A stretch of DNA of 64,000 nt. Source: Verrucosispora sp. NA02020 (GTDB lineage Bacteria; Actinomycetota; Actinomycetes; Mycobacteriales; Micromonosporaceae). The notes under the pieces are model-generated. The model was not told the DNA's origin, searched no databases, and saw nothing but the letters and a program-made list of their open reading frames with translations. This document shows positions 33,523 to 43,665 of the stretch, piece after piece (the stretch's first letter is position 1; each line of letters begins with the position of its first letter). Location: positions 3,720,001 to 3,784,000 of the forward strand of contig NZ_CP054923.1 of NCBI RefSeq assembly GCF_013364215.1, read 5' to 3'. The translations under genes were made by a program, and so were the position numbers.

Positions 33523-34177
33523 TAACGTTCAAGGATCTGAACGATCTGGCCAGGGATCTGGAAAAATCGACGTCGGACGGGTGCTGCCGGTGGTGGTCCT
33601 CGAAGACGCCCGGCACGCCGATCCACTCGCCTCGGCGCTGGTCAAGGGTGGTCTGTCGGCGATCGAGGTGACCCTGCGTACCGCCGCCGGGCTGGACGCG
33701 ATCAAGGCGGTGGCCGGGCGCGGCGATCTCACGGTCGGGGCTGGCACCGTGCTCACCGCCGAGCAGGCCGAGCGGGCCGTGGGCGCCGGTGCCCGGTTCG
33801 TGGTGACCCCCGGTTTCGCCCCCGCAGTGGTGCGCTTCTGTCAGGAGGCCGGCGTGCCGGTCTTCCCCGGCGCGGCCACCGCGACCGAGATCCAGATGGC
33901 CGTCGACGCCGGCCTGAACGTGGTCAAGTTCTTCCCCGCCCAACTGCTGGGCGGCGCTCCGATGATCAAGGCGCTGGCGGCGCCGTTCCGCGACATCCGG
34001 TTCATCCCCACCGGCGGCCTCACGCCCGCCGTGATCGACGAGTACCTTGCCCTGCCGGCCGTGCTGGCCGTCGGCGCGACCTGGATGGTGGCGGCGGACC
34101 TGATCGCCGGTGAGCAGTGGGACGAGATCACCAGCCGGACCGCCTCGGCGGTGGCGGCGGCGGGAGGCCGGGCATGA
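33518..34177 (+). CDS. eda: KDPG/KDG aldolase
   Basis: 219 residues of the class I KHG/KDPG aldolase family. Catalytic features are visible: Glu in AIEVTLRT, the TxGxGT-like VGAGTVLT, the pyruvate-binding stretch FPGAATATEI, and the Schiff-base Lys in NVVKFFPAQLLGG. The phosphate-site loop is FIPTGGLTP. It splits 2-keto-3-deoxy-6-phosphogluconate to pyruvate and glyceraldehyde 3-phosphate in the Entner-Doudoroff and uronate routes. The GTG lies inside the 14-bp palindrome. Its stop overlaps the ATG of a 27-codon frame. Confidence 0.92.
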   Translation: MTNVQGSERSGQGSGKIDVGRVLPVVVLEDARHADPLASALVKGGLSAIEVTLRTAAGLDAIKAVAGRGDLTVGAGTVLTAEQAERAVGAGARFVVTPGFAPAVVRFCQEAGVPVFPGAATATEIQMAVDAGLNVVKFFPAQLLGGAPMIKALAAPFRDIRFIPTGGLTPAVIDEYLALPAVLAVGATWMVAADLIAGEQWDEITSRTASAVAAAGGRA

Positions 34178-34253
34178 GCGCGCAGAGCGAGCGAATCATC
34201 GGGTGCAGTGCGGTGGTGCCTCATGGCGGCACGCAGCGGAGCGGAGTGCCGGC

Positions 34254-34257
<4 letters not shown>
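34174..34257 (+). CDS. Possible 27-residue coupled peptide between eda and kdgK
   Basis: An open frame of 27 codons fills the gap. Its ATG overlaps the eda stop by ATGA, and its stop overlaps the kdgK ATG by ATGA. It starts MSAQSER, and KdgK starts MSAQSEL: a 22-nt direct repeat (34171-34192 and 34251-34272) covers both starts. A GGAGCGGAG ribosome site for kdgK lies near its end. It may be a translated coupling linker or a repeat inserted between the genes; a function as a peptide is not supported. Confidence 0.4.
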
Positions 34258-35366
<1,109 letters not shown>

Positions 35367-35371
35367 CCTGC

Positions 35372-35407
35372 GACCGGCCGGGTCGGGACTACCCGATCCG
35401 GCCGGTC
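35372..35407. terminator. Bidirectional hairpin terminator
   Basis: Arms 35372-35387 and 35392-35407 form a 16-bp stem (one G-U pair) with a 4-nt loop. It lies between the convergent kdgK and methyltransferase genes and covers the last codons of the latter. Confidence 0.85.
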
Positions 35408-36171
35408 AGCACGCAGACGCGGACGTGCTCGCGGAACCGGGTGGCCGGGCCCAGCGCGTCGCGGATCATCGTGGACAGCTCCGTCCGTTGCGCCGTCGGG
35501 GGCAGGGCGTCGACCGGGAAGCTGGAGTAGACGCCGCCGAGAAGAGCGTCCAGGTCGATCTCGTCGGTGTATTCGACCACGGTCTCGGTGACGTGGTAAC
35601 CGTGCCGGGTGAGTGCGTCGGCGTACCGGCGTCGGCTGTCGGTGTCGGTGCCGCAGCTCCGGCTCAGTTCGGTGCCGCGCCAGCGTTCCAGGCAGGCACG
35701 GAGTGCCCGAGACCACGACGTGTCCTGAAGCCACAGCGGCGTCCCGTTGGCCACCACCGCGATTCCGCCACCGGGACGTAGCAGCGGACGGAGCGTGGCG
35801 AACACGCTCTCGTGCGCCATCCAGTGCAGTGCCTGCCCGACGGTCACCGCGCCCACGTCGCCGAACAGTCGGCCCAACGTGGGCAGGTCGGAGTCGGCAC
35901 CGAGGACCCAGCTCACGTTGGCGACCTGCTGGTCCTCGGCGGCCCGACGGGCGAGTACGAGCATGTCGGGCTCCGGATCGACCCCGACGACCGCCCGCAC
36001 CCGAGCGGCGAGCGGCAGGGTGAGCTGGCCCGTGCCGCAGCCGAGGTCGACGACCACGTCCTGCGGCGTCAGACCGAACGTCGTCGCCAGCACGTCGAAG
36101 ACGGCCGGCGGATAGCCGCGCCGGTAGCGTTGGTAGAGCCGTGCCACTTCACCACCGAAGCCCAGGTCCAT
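35389..36171 (-). CDS. Class I SAM-dependent methyltransferase
   Basis: 260 residues. SAM motif I is VVVDLGCGTGQLTL, followed by the acidic strand VVGVDPEPDML and ADSDLPTL; motif IV region is AVTVGQALHWM, and LRPGGGIAVVANG is the post-motif strand. This is the methyltransferase type 11/UbiE-like fold. The substrate is unknown. The chosen ATG gives MDLGFGGEVARLYQRYRRGYP, the usual N-terminus for this subfamily; the frame is open 12 codons further up. Confidence 0.87.
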   Translation of the reverse strand: MDLGFGGEVARLYQRYRRGYPPAVFDVLATTFGLTPQDVVVDLGCGTGQLTLPLAARVRAVVGVDPEPDMLVLARRAAEDQQVANVSWVLGADSDLPTLGRLFGDVGAVTVGQALHWMAHESVFATLRPLLRPGGGIAVVANGTPLWLQDTSWSRALRACLERWRGTELSRSCGTDTDSRRRYADALTRHGYHVTETVVEYTDEIDLDALLGGVYSSFPVDALPPTAQRTELSTMIRDALGPATRFREHVRVCVLTGRIG

Positions 36172-36287
36172 GCGGCCAGGATGTCCGGACCGGCCGCGAC
36201 CGGCCAACGAATTCTGCTGACGGCAGCATACGGCGAGGATTCGGCAACCTGTTTGCCCCGCCGCCGCGGGGTTGACATGCTTCGCTC

Positions 36288-36794
36288 ATGTCATCGCCCT
36301 CCGTGCCCGACTTCGAGCGGGTCATCGACGCGGCACTGCGGGACCAGTTCGAGGTCTTCATCGACCAGCACCGTGCCGAGCTGCAGCACTGTCTCGACGG
36401 GCTGACCGAGGAGCAGGCCCGCCGGTCGCTGGTGCCGTCCCGGACGACCCTGCTGGGTCTGGTCAAGCACGCGACCTTCGTGGAGAAGGTCTGGTTCGAC
36501 GAGGCGGTGACGCGCCGGTCGCGTGCCGAGATCGGCATCCCGGCCACGCCGGACGAGTCGTTCCTGCTCGACGACGGTGACACCGTCGCCAGCGTCCAGG
36601 AGGCACACCGGCAGGCGTGTGCGGCGTCCCGTCGTGCCACCGCCCCGCTGGGGTTGGACGACCTGCTGCACGGCAACCGGCGCGGACCGATCCCGCTGCG
36701 CTGGGTCTATCTGCACGTGCTGCGCGAGCTGGCCGAGCACTGCGGGCACGCCGACATCCTGCGCGAGCAGATCCTGGCCGACGCGCCGGGATGA
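36288..36794 (+). CDS. DinB-family protein (DUF664 type)
   Basis: 168 residues. The helical bundle has the family His positions: VKHATFVEKVWFDEA in helix 2 and ELAEHCGHADILREQI near the end, with LRWVYLHVLRE between. These three His could hold a divalent metal. DUF664/DinB-like proteins of actinomycetes are often tied to mycothiol chemistry, but the role of this one is unknown. It stands 64 bp before the DUF4253-like gene on the same strand. Confidence 0.85.
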   Translation: MSSPSVPDFERVIDAALRDQFEVFIDQHRAELQHCLDGLTEEQARRSLVPSRTTLLGLVKHATFVEKVWFDEAVTRRSRAEIGIPATPDESFLLDDGDTVASVQEAHRQACAASRRATAPLGLDDLLHGNRRGPIPLRWVYLHVLRELAEHCGHADILREQILADAPG

Positions 36795-36858
36795 CACGGG
36801 TCGGAGCGAACGGCTCGTCGGCCGGAGTTGTCGGTGTAGGCGACTATCCTCACGCCTC

Positions 36859-37710
36859 GTGACCTCGCAGTTGAACGACCTTCCCACCGATCTGGCCGAG
36901 CTGTTCGCCGACGCGCAGCCGCACCGCCGCACCCTGCCCGTGTCGCTTCCGCCCGGCCGGACGGTCCGCAGCGAGGAGGCACCCGACGAGCCTCCCGCGC
37001 TGTGGCTCAGCGACGGCCCGGCCCCGTCCGGACTGTGGCCGGAGCTGCACGCGGCGCACGCGACGTCGGGGCTGTGGCCGCTGCTCCTCGACCACCTGCA
37101 CGGCGACCCGGATCGCCCCTGGGCCGACGGCGAGCTGTGGCCGGCGAGCAGTTCCGACCCGGCGGAGCACGACCCCGAGCGGCTGTTGGCCGGATGGTGG
37201 TCCGACCACACCACCGACTACGAGGGCGGTGAGCCGACCAGCAGGCAGCTCGCCGTCTCCGCGCCGTACGGCCAGGACTGGCCCGGCCTGGCGGCACCGG
37301 CGTCGCCCCGGGTGACGCCGCAGGAGCACGCCGACCACTGGGCCGAGCAGTTGTCGCTGGCCCAGCCCGACATGCGGCTCGGTCTGGTCGCCGCCGAGCG
37401 GGGCAGCGACGCGCTCGCCGTCCTCGGCTGGCAGGGGCCGGTGAACTACACCAACGACGCCGGCCGGCTCTCCGCGGTGCTGCGCAGCTGGGAGGACCGG
37501 TTCGGGGTACGCGTGATCGGCCTCGGCTTCGCCGAGCTGTACCTCTCGGTCGCCGCCCCGCCGACGACCGTCGACGAGGCGCTGCCGATCGCCGCCGAGC
37601 ACTTCGCCTTCTGCCCGGACAACATCTGGCAGGGGCAGAGCCCGTGCACGCTCGCCGGCTACGCGGACCGCATCGTCAACGCTCCGACCTGGGCGTTCTG
37701 GTGGGACTGA
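36859..37710 (+). CDS. DUF4253-like protein
   Basis: 283 residues, cytosolic. The C-terminal half has the DUF4253 pattern: LSAVLRSWEDRFGVRVIGLGFAELYLSVAAPP and AIAAEHFAFCPDNIWQG-like PIAAEHFAFCPDNIWQ, ending in WAFWWD. The N-terminal half is Asp/Glu/Trp-rich and variable. Function unknown. A TATCCT minus-10 box (36845-36850) ends 8 nt before the GTG, so the gene may have its own leaderless transcript. Confidence 0.75.
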   Translation: MTSQLNDLPTDLAELFADAQPHRRTLPVSLPPGRTVRSEEAPDEPPALWLSDGPAPSGLWPELHAAHATSGLWPLLLDHLHGDPDRPWADGELWPASSSDPAEHDPERLLAGWWSDHTTDYEGGEPTSRQLAVSAPYGQDWPGLAAPASPRVTPQEHADHWAEQLSLAQPDMRLGLVAAERGSDALAVLGWQGPVNYTNDAGRLSAVLRSWEDRFGVRVIGLGFAELYLSVAAPPTTVDEALPIAAEHFAFCPDNIWQGQSPCTLAGYADRIVNAPTWAFWWD

Positions 37711-37722
37711 CGGTCCGGGTCG

Positions 37723-38574
37723 TCAGGCGGCGGGGTTCTCGGCCCGCTCGGTGGTGAGGGTGACCAGGAACGCCGCGTGGTCGGTGGTGCCGCGCATGTC
37801 GATCGATCTGCTGGCGGTGATCGTCAGGTCCGGGGTGGCCATGAACTGCTGCACCCCGCCGTCGTGCAGGTGCTGGTAGTCGGCGGGTACGCAGGACCGC
37901 ACGTCGGGCGTGCCGCCGTGCCGCAGGTTGAGGTCGCCGCTGACCACCGTCGGCTGATAGCCGGCACCGGCGTGCAGCTCGGGTACGGCCACCCCGAGCA
38001 GGTGCCCGCACTGGGCCAGCGCCAGCGTCGAGCTGGTGTACGCCAGGTGGGTGGTGCACGCGTAGAAGACGGTGCTGGCGTCCACGCAGAGCCAGGCGCG
38101 CTGCTCGGGGTCGGCCGGGTCCTGCGCCGGGAAGACCCCCCGGTGCAGCTCGTGCCCCTGGTACGGGTCGGCGACGTGGGCCAGCACGCCGACGCCGTAC
38201 TGCTGGCCGTTGACGCAGCGGTAGGGCTCGCCGGTGCGGCCGTTGCGGGCGGGCTGGAAGGCCGCGACCACGGTGCCGGAGTGCACGCCGGTCATGGCGC
38301 GCTCCAACGCGTCCACGTCACCGGAGCAGATCTCGTTGAGCGTGACGATGTCCGGGCGTTCGGCGCGGATCACCTCGGCGGCCTGGTCCACCGCCCGCCC
38401 GGTGTAGCAGCCCAGGGCCATGCCGCTGTTGCAGAGGTTCATCTGGAGCACCCGCAACGGGGCGGGCGTGGTGGGCGGGGCGGTCACCGAGCAGCCGGCC
38501 AGCAGCGCGGTGGCCGCGAGCAGGCCGAGGGCGGCGCGCAGCGGACGGGGGACGCGGAAGCGACGACGAGCCAA
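37723..38574 (-). CDS. Secreted endonuclease/exonuclease/phosphatase-family lipoprotein
   Basis: 283 residues. Signal sequence with lipobox LLAGC near residue 28. The EEP fold follows: RVLQMNLCNS (metal-site Asn), DIVTLNEICSG (catalytic Glu), VSGDLNLRHGG (Asp/Asn), and a terminal TDHAAFLV (Asp-His pair). Several Cys suit an exported protein. Substrate could be nucleic acid, a phosphoinositide or a sphingolipid-type phosphodiester. No ATG or GTG fits, so a TTG start at 38574 is proposed, after AGGGCAGGTGCA. A TACACT box lies about 35 bp upstream. It converges on the DUF4253-like gene with only 12 bp between. Confidence 0.75.
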   Translation of the reverse strand: MARRRFRVPRPLRAALGLLAATALLAGCSVTAPPTTPAPLRVLQMNLCNSGMALGCYTGRAVDQAAEVIRAERPDIVTLNEICSGDVDALERAMTGVHSGTVVAAFQPARNGRTGEPYRCVNGQQYGVGVLAHVADPYQGHELHRGVFPAQDPADPEQRAWLCVDASTVFYACTTHLAYTSSTLALAQCGHLLGVAVPELHAGAGYQPTVVSGDLNLRHGGTPDVRSCVPADYQHLHDGGVQQFMATPDLTITASRSIDMRGTTDHAAFLVTLTTERAENPAA

Positions 38575-38723
38575 TGCACCTGCCCTGGACGTGCGGAGGG
38601 GTGGCAAGTGTATCGGCAGCTCCGTCGCGGTCGTGACGCTGCGCGACCGGCGTCGTCGGGGTGGGTGGCCACGCCGGTGGCCCGGACCGGCCGGTCCGGG
38701 CCATGCGCGCCGGACGCCGGCTT

Positions 38724-40109
38724 TCAGTCCCGCAACGGGTACGGGATGAAGGTGCTGCGGTTCTCGTCCAGGTCCAGGTGCCGGCTGATCGGTGGGGCGG
38801 CCCGCTGCGGGCAGCTCATCCGCTCGCAGGTCTTGCAGCCCGGCCCGATCGGGATGGCCGCCTCGGCCGCGTGCAGGTCCACCCCGGTGGAGTAGACCAA
38901 CCGCCCGGCGTGCCGCGTCTCGCAGCCCAGCCCGATCGCGTACACCTTGCCGGGTTGGCCGTAGCCGCCGTGGTGGCGGGTGATGGTGCGGGCGATCCAG
39001 AGGTACCGCTGCCCGTCGGGCATCGCGGCGACCTGGGTGACCACCCGGCCGGGCGCGCCGAACGCCTCGTAGACGTTCCACAGGGGGCAGGTGCCGCCGG
39101 TGCGGGAGAACGGGAAACCGGTGGCGGACTGCCGTTTGGACATGTTGCCGGCCCGGTCCACCCGGACGAAGGAGAACGGCACGCCGCGCGCCCGGGGGCG
39201 TTGCAGGGTGCTGAGCCGGTGGCAGACCGTCTCCCAGCCCAGCGCGTAGTGCTGGGTCAGCAGGTCGATGTCGTAGCGGCGCTGCTCGGCGGCGGCCAGG
39301 AAGTGCTCGTACGGCAGCAGCAGTGCCGCCGCGAAGTAGTTGGCCAACCCGACCCGGGTCAGGATCTGGGTCTGCACGTCGTCGAAGTTCTCCGACTCGA
39401 CGATCTCGTCGATCACGTCGGCGCACTCCAGCAACGCGATCTGCGCGGCCATCCGCATCGCCTCCTGTCCGCCCCGCAGTGAGGTGGACAGGTGCAGGGT
39501 GCGGGTCTGCGGGCGATAGCGGTGCAACTCGCCGCCGAGCGAGCCGGGCTCCTCGCGGGTGACGCGTACCCCGTGTCGCTGCGCCAACCGGTCGCGCAGC
39601 AGGACGCGCACCTCGCCGCGACGCAGCGCCATCCGGGCGGCCAACCGCTCGGCCTCCTCGTCCAGGTCCGGCACGTAGTTCTGCCGACGGTAGAAGAACT
39701 CGGTCACCTGGTCGTGTGGGCTGCGCCCGATCCGCTCCCGGTCGCCGACCAGCTCGGCGAGCTGCTCGTCGGCCTGCTGGTAGCGGCGGTGCAGGTCGAT
39801 GACGGCGGCGGCGACCTCGGGCAGGCGGGTGGCGAGCTCGGTGAGTTCGGTGATGCCGGCCCGGGCGGGCAGCGCCTCGCGCAGCCCGGCGACCAGGCGC
39901 GGGGTGTCGTGCGCGGCGAACACCGTCGGGTCGACGCCGAACAGCTCCGTGATGCGCAGCAGCACCGGCACGGTCAGCGGGCGGGTGTCGTGCTCGATCT
40001 GGTTCAGGTAGCTCGGGGAGATGCTGAGGTGACGGGCCAGCTCCGTCTGGCTCATCCCGCGTTCCTCGCGCAGCCGGCGCAGACGGGCGCCGGCAAAGGT
40101 CTTGGTCAT
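38724..40109 (-). CDS. ramB: RamB-type regulator of acetate/glyoxylate metabolism
   Basis: 461 residues. XRE HTH about 5-60 (GMSQTELARHLSISPSYLNQIE), an IrrE/DUF955-like middle without a clear zinc motif, and the C-terminal short-chain-fatty-acyl-regulator domain with Cys residues in GGTCPLWN, GLGCETRH and GPGCKTCERMSCPQR. This is the architecture of RamB/ScfR proteins, which control aceA, aceB and propionate genes in corynebacteria and mycobacteria. It is divergent to aceA-aceB here, and a RamB-like site lies in the shared promoter region. GGAGGCGAGGCG precedes the ATG. Confidence 0.9.
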   Translation of the reverse strand: MTKTFAGARLRRLREERGMSQTELARHLSISPSYLNQIEHDTRPLTVPVLLRITELFGVDPTVFAAHDTPRLVAGLREALPARAGITELTELATRLPEVAAAVIDLHRRYQQADEQLAELVGDRERIGRSPHDQVTEFFYRRQNYVPDLDEEAERLAARMALRRGEVRVLLRDRLAQRHGVRVTREEPGSLGGELHRYRPQTRTLHLSTSLRGGQEAMRMAAQIALLECADVIDEIVESENFDDVQTQILTRVGLANYFAAALLLPYEHFLAAAEQRRYDIDLLTQHYALGWETVCHRLSTLQRPRARGVPFSFVRVDRAGNMSKRQSATGFPFSRTGGTCPLWNVYEAFGAPGRVVTQVAAMPDGQRYLWIARTITRHHGGYGQPGKVYAIGLGCETRHAGRLVYSTGVDLHAAEAAIPIGPGCKTCERMSCPQRAAPPISRHLDLDENRSTFIPYPLRD

Positions 40110-40175
40110 CGCCTCGCCTCCCGGTCGGCGGATGGGGTCGGGCCACATTAGCACTGCTGCGAATAGAGCCTTTCA

Positions 40176-40188
40176 CAACTTTGCAAAA
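40176..40188. promoter_or_regulatory. RamB-like binding site
   Basis: CAACTTTGCAAAA lies about 95 bp before aceA and 67 bp before ramB. It contains TTTGCAAA preceded by AAC, which fits the RamB motif reported for Corynebacterium glutamicum as I recall it. It could serve both aceAB control and ramB autoregulation. Confidence 0.6.
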
Positions 40189-40281
40189 TCGCTCTTCGGC
40201 TTTTCAATAATTGGCTCTTTCCGTCTCTCGACCGGCCCTGACAGGCCGTGTGACCGTGTGTGACACAGAAATCCGAAGGGG

Positions 40282-41562
40282 ATGAATACGATGCTTTCCG
40301 CGGTCGAGCAGTTGCAGCACGAATGGGAGACCAACCCCCGCTGGCGGGGAGTACGGCGCAGCTACCGCGCCGAGGACGTCATCCGGTTGCGCGGCGCCAT
40401 CCAGGAGGAGCACACCCTGGCCCGGCACGGCGCCAACCGGCTGTGGCGGCTGCTCACCAGCGAGGACTACGTGCACGCGCTGGGGGCGCTCACCGGCAAC
40501 CAGGCGGTGCAGATGGTCCGGGCCGGGCTCAAGGCGATCTACCTGTCCGGCTGGCAGGTGGCCGCCGACGCCAACCTGGCCGGGCACACCTACCCGGACC
40601 AGAGCCTCTACCCGGCCAACTCGGTGCCGGCCGTGGTGCGCCGGATCAACAACGCGCTGCTGCGGGCGGCCCAGATCACCACCGCCGAGGGCGACACGTC
40701 GGGCATCGACTGGCTGGCCCCGATCGTCGCCGACGCGGAGGCCGGTTTCGGCGGCGTGCTCAACGCGTACGAGCTGATGAGCGCGATGATCGCGGCCGGC
40801 GCCGCCGGCGTGCACTGGGAGGACCAGCTCGCCGCCGAGAAGAAGTGCGGCCACCTCGGCGGGAAGGTGCTCATCCCCACCGGCCAGCACATTCGCACAC
40901 TGGAGGCGGCCCGGCTCGCCGCCGACGTCGCCGGGGTGCCGACCGTGGTGGTGGCCCGCACCGACGCGCAGGCGGCCACGCTGCTCACCACCGACGTGGA
41001 CGAGCGGGACCGCCCCTTCGTCACCGGCGAGCGCACCCCGGAAGGCTTCTACCGCGTCCGCAACGGCATCGCGCCGTGCATCGCCCGAGGGCTCGCGTAC
41101 GCCCCGCACTCCGACCTGCTCTGGATGGAGACCAGCAAGCCGGACCTGGAGGTCGCCCGCCGCTTCGCCGAGGCGATCAAGGACGAGTACCCGGACCAGC
41201 TGCTCGCCTACAACTGCTCGCCGTCGTTCAACTGGCGCAAACACCTCGACGACGCCACCATCGCCAAGTTCCAGCGCGAACTCGGCCACATGGGATACCG
41301 GTTCCAGTTCATCACGCTGGCCGGCTTCCACGCGCTGAACTACTCGATGTTCGACCTGGCCCGGGGTTACGCCGCCGAGGGGATGCCGGCGTACGTGTCG
41401 CTCCAGGAGCGGGAGTTCGCGGCCGAGGCGGCCGGTTACACCGCGGTCAAGCACCAGCGCGAGGTGGGCACCGGCTACTTCGACCTGATCAGCACGGTGC
41501 TCAACCCGACCGCCGAGACCACCGCGCTGCGGGGTTCGACCGAAGAGGAGCAGTTCGCATGA
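40282..41562 (+). CDS. aceA: Isocitrate lyase
   Basis: 426 residues, full length for the bacterial short form. The active-site signature [14 protein letters not shown] with the catalytic Cys is present, with GYLSGW-like [12 protein letters not shown] near the front and NCSPSFNWR in the C-terminal part for substrate binding. It cuts isocitrate into succinate and glyoxylate, the first step of the glyoxylate shunt. ATG at 40291 (MLSAVEQ) is an alternative start with better spacing from GAAGGGG. The stop overlaps the malate synthase start (ATGA). Confidence 0.96.
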   Translation: MNTMLSAVEQLQHEWETNPRWRGVRRSYRAEDVIRLRGAIQEEHTLARHGANRLWRLLTSEDYVHALGALTGNQAVQMVRAGLKAIYLSGWQVAADANLAGHTYPDQSLYPANSVPAVVRRINNALLRAAQITTAEGDTSGIDWLAPIVADAEAGFGGVLNAYELMSAMIAAGAAGVHWEDQLAAEKKCGHLGGKVLIPTGQHIRTLEAARLAADVAGVPTVVVARTDAQAATLLTTDVDERDRPFVTGERTPEGFYRVRNGIAPCIARGLAYAPHSDLLWMETSKPDLEVARRFAEAIKDEYPDQLLAYNCSPSFNWRKHLDDATIAKFQRELGHMGYRFQFITLAGFHALNYSMFDLARGYAAEGMPAYVSLQEREFAAEAAGYTAVKHQREVGTGYFDLISTVLNPTAETTALRGSTEEEQFA

Positions 41563-43172
41563 GGTACGAGATCATCGGCCCGGTGGCGGAGCGCTTCGCC
41601 GAGGTGCTCACCGCCGAGGCGCTGGAGTTCCTTGTCACGCTGGACAGCGAGTTCTCGGCTCGCCGGGTGGCGTTGCTGGACACCCGGCGGGCCCGCCGGG
41701 ACCGGTTCGCCACCGGCCAGTTGCCCGACTTCCGGCCGGAGACCATCGGCGTCCGCGCCGACCCGAGCTGGCGGGTGGCGCCGCCCGCCCCCGGCCTGGA
41801 GGACCGGCGGGTCGAGATCACCGGCCCGCCGGACCGCAAGATGACGGTCAACGCGCTCAACTCCGGGGCCCGGGTGTGGCTCGCCGACTTCGAGGACGCC
41901 ACCGCCCCCACCTGGGACAACGTCATCCGTGGGCAGCTCAACCTGATGGACGCGCTGGACCGGCGGATCGACTTCACCGACGCGCGCGGCAAGCGGTACT
42001 CCCTCGGCGACGACCTGGCGACCATCGTGGTCCGTCCGCGTGGTTGGCATCTGGTGGAGAAGGGGATCGTGGTGGACGGTCGGCCGATCTCGGCCAGCCT
42101 GGTCGACTTCGGGCTCTATCTCTTCCACTGCGCCCGACGGCAACTCGCGGCCGGCGCGGGACCGTACTTCTATCTGCCGAAGCTGGAGGACCACCGCGAG
42201 GCGCGGCTCTGGAACGACATCTTCGTCTTCGCCCAGCACTACCTGCGGCTGCCGCAGGGCACGATCCGGGCGACCACCCTGATCGAGACGATCACCGCCG
42301 CGTTCGAGATGGAGGAGATCCTCTACGAGCTGCGGGAGCACTCGGCGGGGTTGAACGCCGGCCGGTGGGACTACATCTTCAGCATCATCAAGAACTTCGG
42401 GCAGTGGCCGGACTTCGTCCTGCCGGACCGCGCCGAGGTGACGATGACCGTGCCGTTCATGCGCGCGTACACGGAGCTGCTGGTGCGGACCTGTCACCGG
42501 CGCGGGGCGCACGCGATCGGCGGCATGGCCGCGTTCGTGCCCAGCCGGGACCCGGAGGTCAACGAGACGGCGCTGAGCCGGGTGCGGGCCGACAAGCAGC
42601 GCGAGGCAGCAGCCGGTTTCGACGGCTCCTGGGTGGCCCACCCCGGCCTGGTGCCGACCTGCCGCGAGGAGTTCGACGCGGTGCTCGGCGCACGCCCGCA
42701 CCAACTCGACCGGCAGCGCGACGACGTCGAGGTCACCGCCGCCGATCTGCTCGCCGTGGACAAGACCCCCGGTCAGGTCACCGAGGCGGGCCTGCGATCC
42801 AACATCGCGGTGGCGCTGCGTTACGTCGACGCCTGGCTCGGCGGGGCCGGTGCGGTGGCGCTGTGGAACCTGATGGAGGACGCGGCGACCGCCGAGATCG
42901 CCCGCTGCCAGGTCTGGCAGTGGCTGCACCACGGTACGCCGCTGGCCGGTGGCGGCAGCGTCACGGAGGAGCGGGTCCGGGCGATCCTCGACGAGGAGTT
43001 GGTCGCCCTGGTCGAGGGGCGCGGGAACGCCGTCGAGCGCGAGCGTGCCGAGCATGCGGCGCGCATCGTCGAGGAGACCGCGCTCGGTGAGGTCCTGCCC
43101 GCCTTCTTCACCACCGGCGCGTACGCCCGCCACCTCAGCCCGGTGCGCTGCCCTGCTCCGGTCACCGTCTGA
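41559..43172 (+). CDS. aceB: Malate synthase A
   Basis: 537 residues, the size of isoform A. Visible family stretches are [27 protein letters not shown] with the catalytic Arg, [15 protein letters not shown] with the metal-binding Glu region, and [11 protein letters not shown]. The catalytic Asp is expected in the C-terminal part ([15 protein letters not shown]-like [15 protein letters not shown]). It joins glyoxylate and acetyl-CoA to malate. The ATG overlaps the aceA stop by 4 bp, so the two are cotranslated. Confidence 0.95.
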   Translation: MRYEIIGPVAERFAEVLTAEALEFLVTLDSEFSARRVALLDTRRARRDRFATGQLPDFRPETIGVRADPSWRVAPPAPGLEDRRVEITGPPDRKMTVNALNSGARVWLADFEDATAPTWDNVIRGQLNLMDALDRRIDFTDARGKRYSLGDDLATIVVRPRGWHLVEKGIVVDGRPISASLVDFGLYLFHCARRQLAAGAGPYFYLPKLEDHREARLWNDIFVFAQHYLRLPQGTIRATTLIETITAAFEMEEILYELREHSAGLNAGRWDYIFSIIKNFGQWPDFVLPDRAEVTMTVPFMRAYTELLVRTCHRRGAHAIGGMAAFVPSRDPEVNETALSRVRADKQREAAAGFDGSWVAHPGLVPTCREEFDAVLGARPHQLDRQRDDVEVTAADLLAVDKTPGQVTEAGLRSNIAVALRYVDAWLGGAGAVALWNLMEDAATAEIARCQVWQWLHHGTPLAGGGSVTEERVRAILDEELVALVEGRGNAVERERAEHAARIVEETALGEVLPAFFTTGAYARHLSPVRCPAPVTV

Positions 43173-43665
43173 GCGTCCACCGTCGGGCGCGGGCGCTGGT
43201 GGCGGATCGTCGTCGGGCCGGTGCGGGTCGTGCTGGTTGGGGCGCTGTCGAGCTGAGAGCGTCAACGGATCGGGACTTCCTCTGGCCGCCGTTGGGCGAT
43301 GCTGACCCGTGCCCGGACTCGGAGCCGTGCCCGGGCTCGGACCTTTCCCCACCTCGACCCTTGGCCAGGCTCGGGCCGTCGACAGATACGCACCTTGCCG
43401 AGGCTCGGACGTTGTCCAGGCTCGGACCTGTGTCGGGGGCGGGGGTGGGAACGGGCTCCGGACACGGCGTCCGGCAAGGTGGTCAGGGCGAATGATCGGC
43501 GGGCGGTCGGTGGGGCTGAACGGCTGCGGGGCCCAAGCGGTCGCGGTCGCGGAGTGGCGATGGCCCACCGGCCGAACGGTCTCGACGGGCGACGGCATAG
43601 ACGGGTCAGCTCGACAGTGCTCCCAGCAGACGCCACCAGGGCAGCACCGCACGATCGCCGGGCGG
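43173..43665. other. Gene-free gap between aceB and sthA
   Basis: No convincing gene. It contains the two arms of a dispersed hairpin repeat placed 349 bp apart (43245-43256 and 43606-43617), and between them a degenerate tandem array of units like CCAGGCTCGGACC (about 43310-43430). No obvious terminator for either convergent flanking gene was found. Confidence 0.5.
43245..43617. repeat. Split copy of the hairpin repeat
   Basis: CTGTCGAGCTGA at 43245-43256 and TCAGCTCGACAG at 43606-43617 are the arms of the hairpin at 6426-6462. The identity extends through GAGAGC beyond the left arm. In the intact copy 13 nt separate the arms; here 349 bp do, as if something were inserted between them or two half copies remain. 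Confidence 0.5.
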
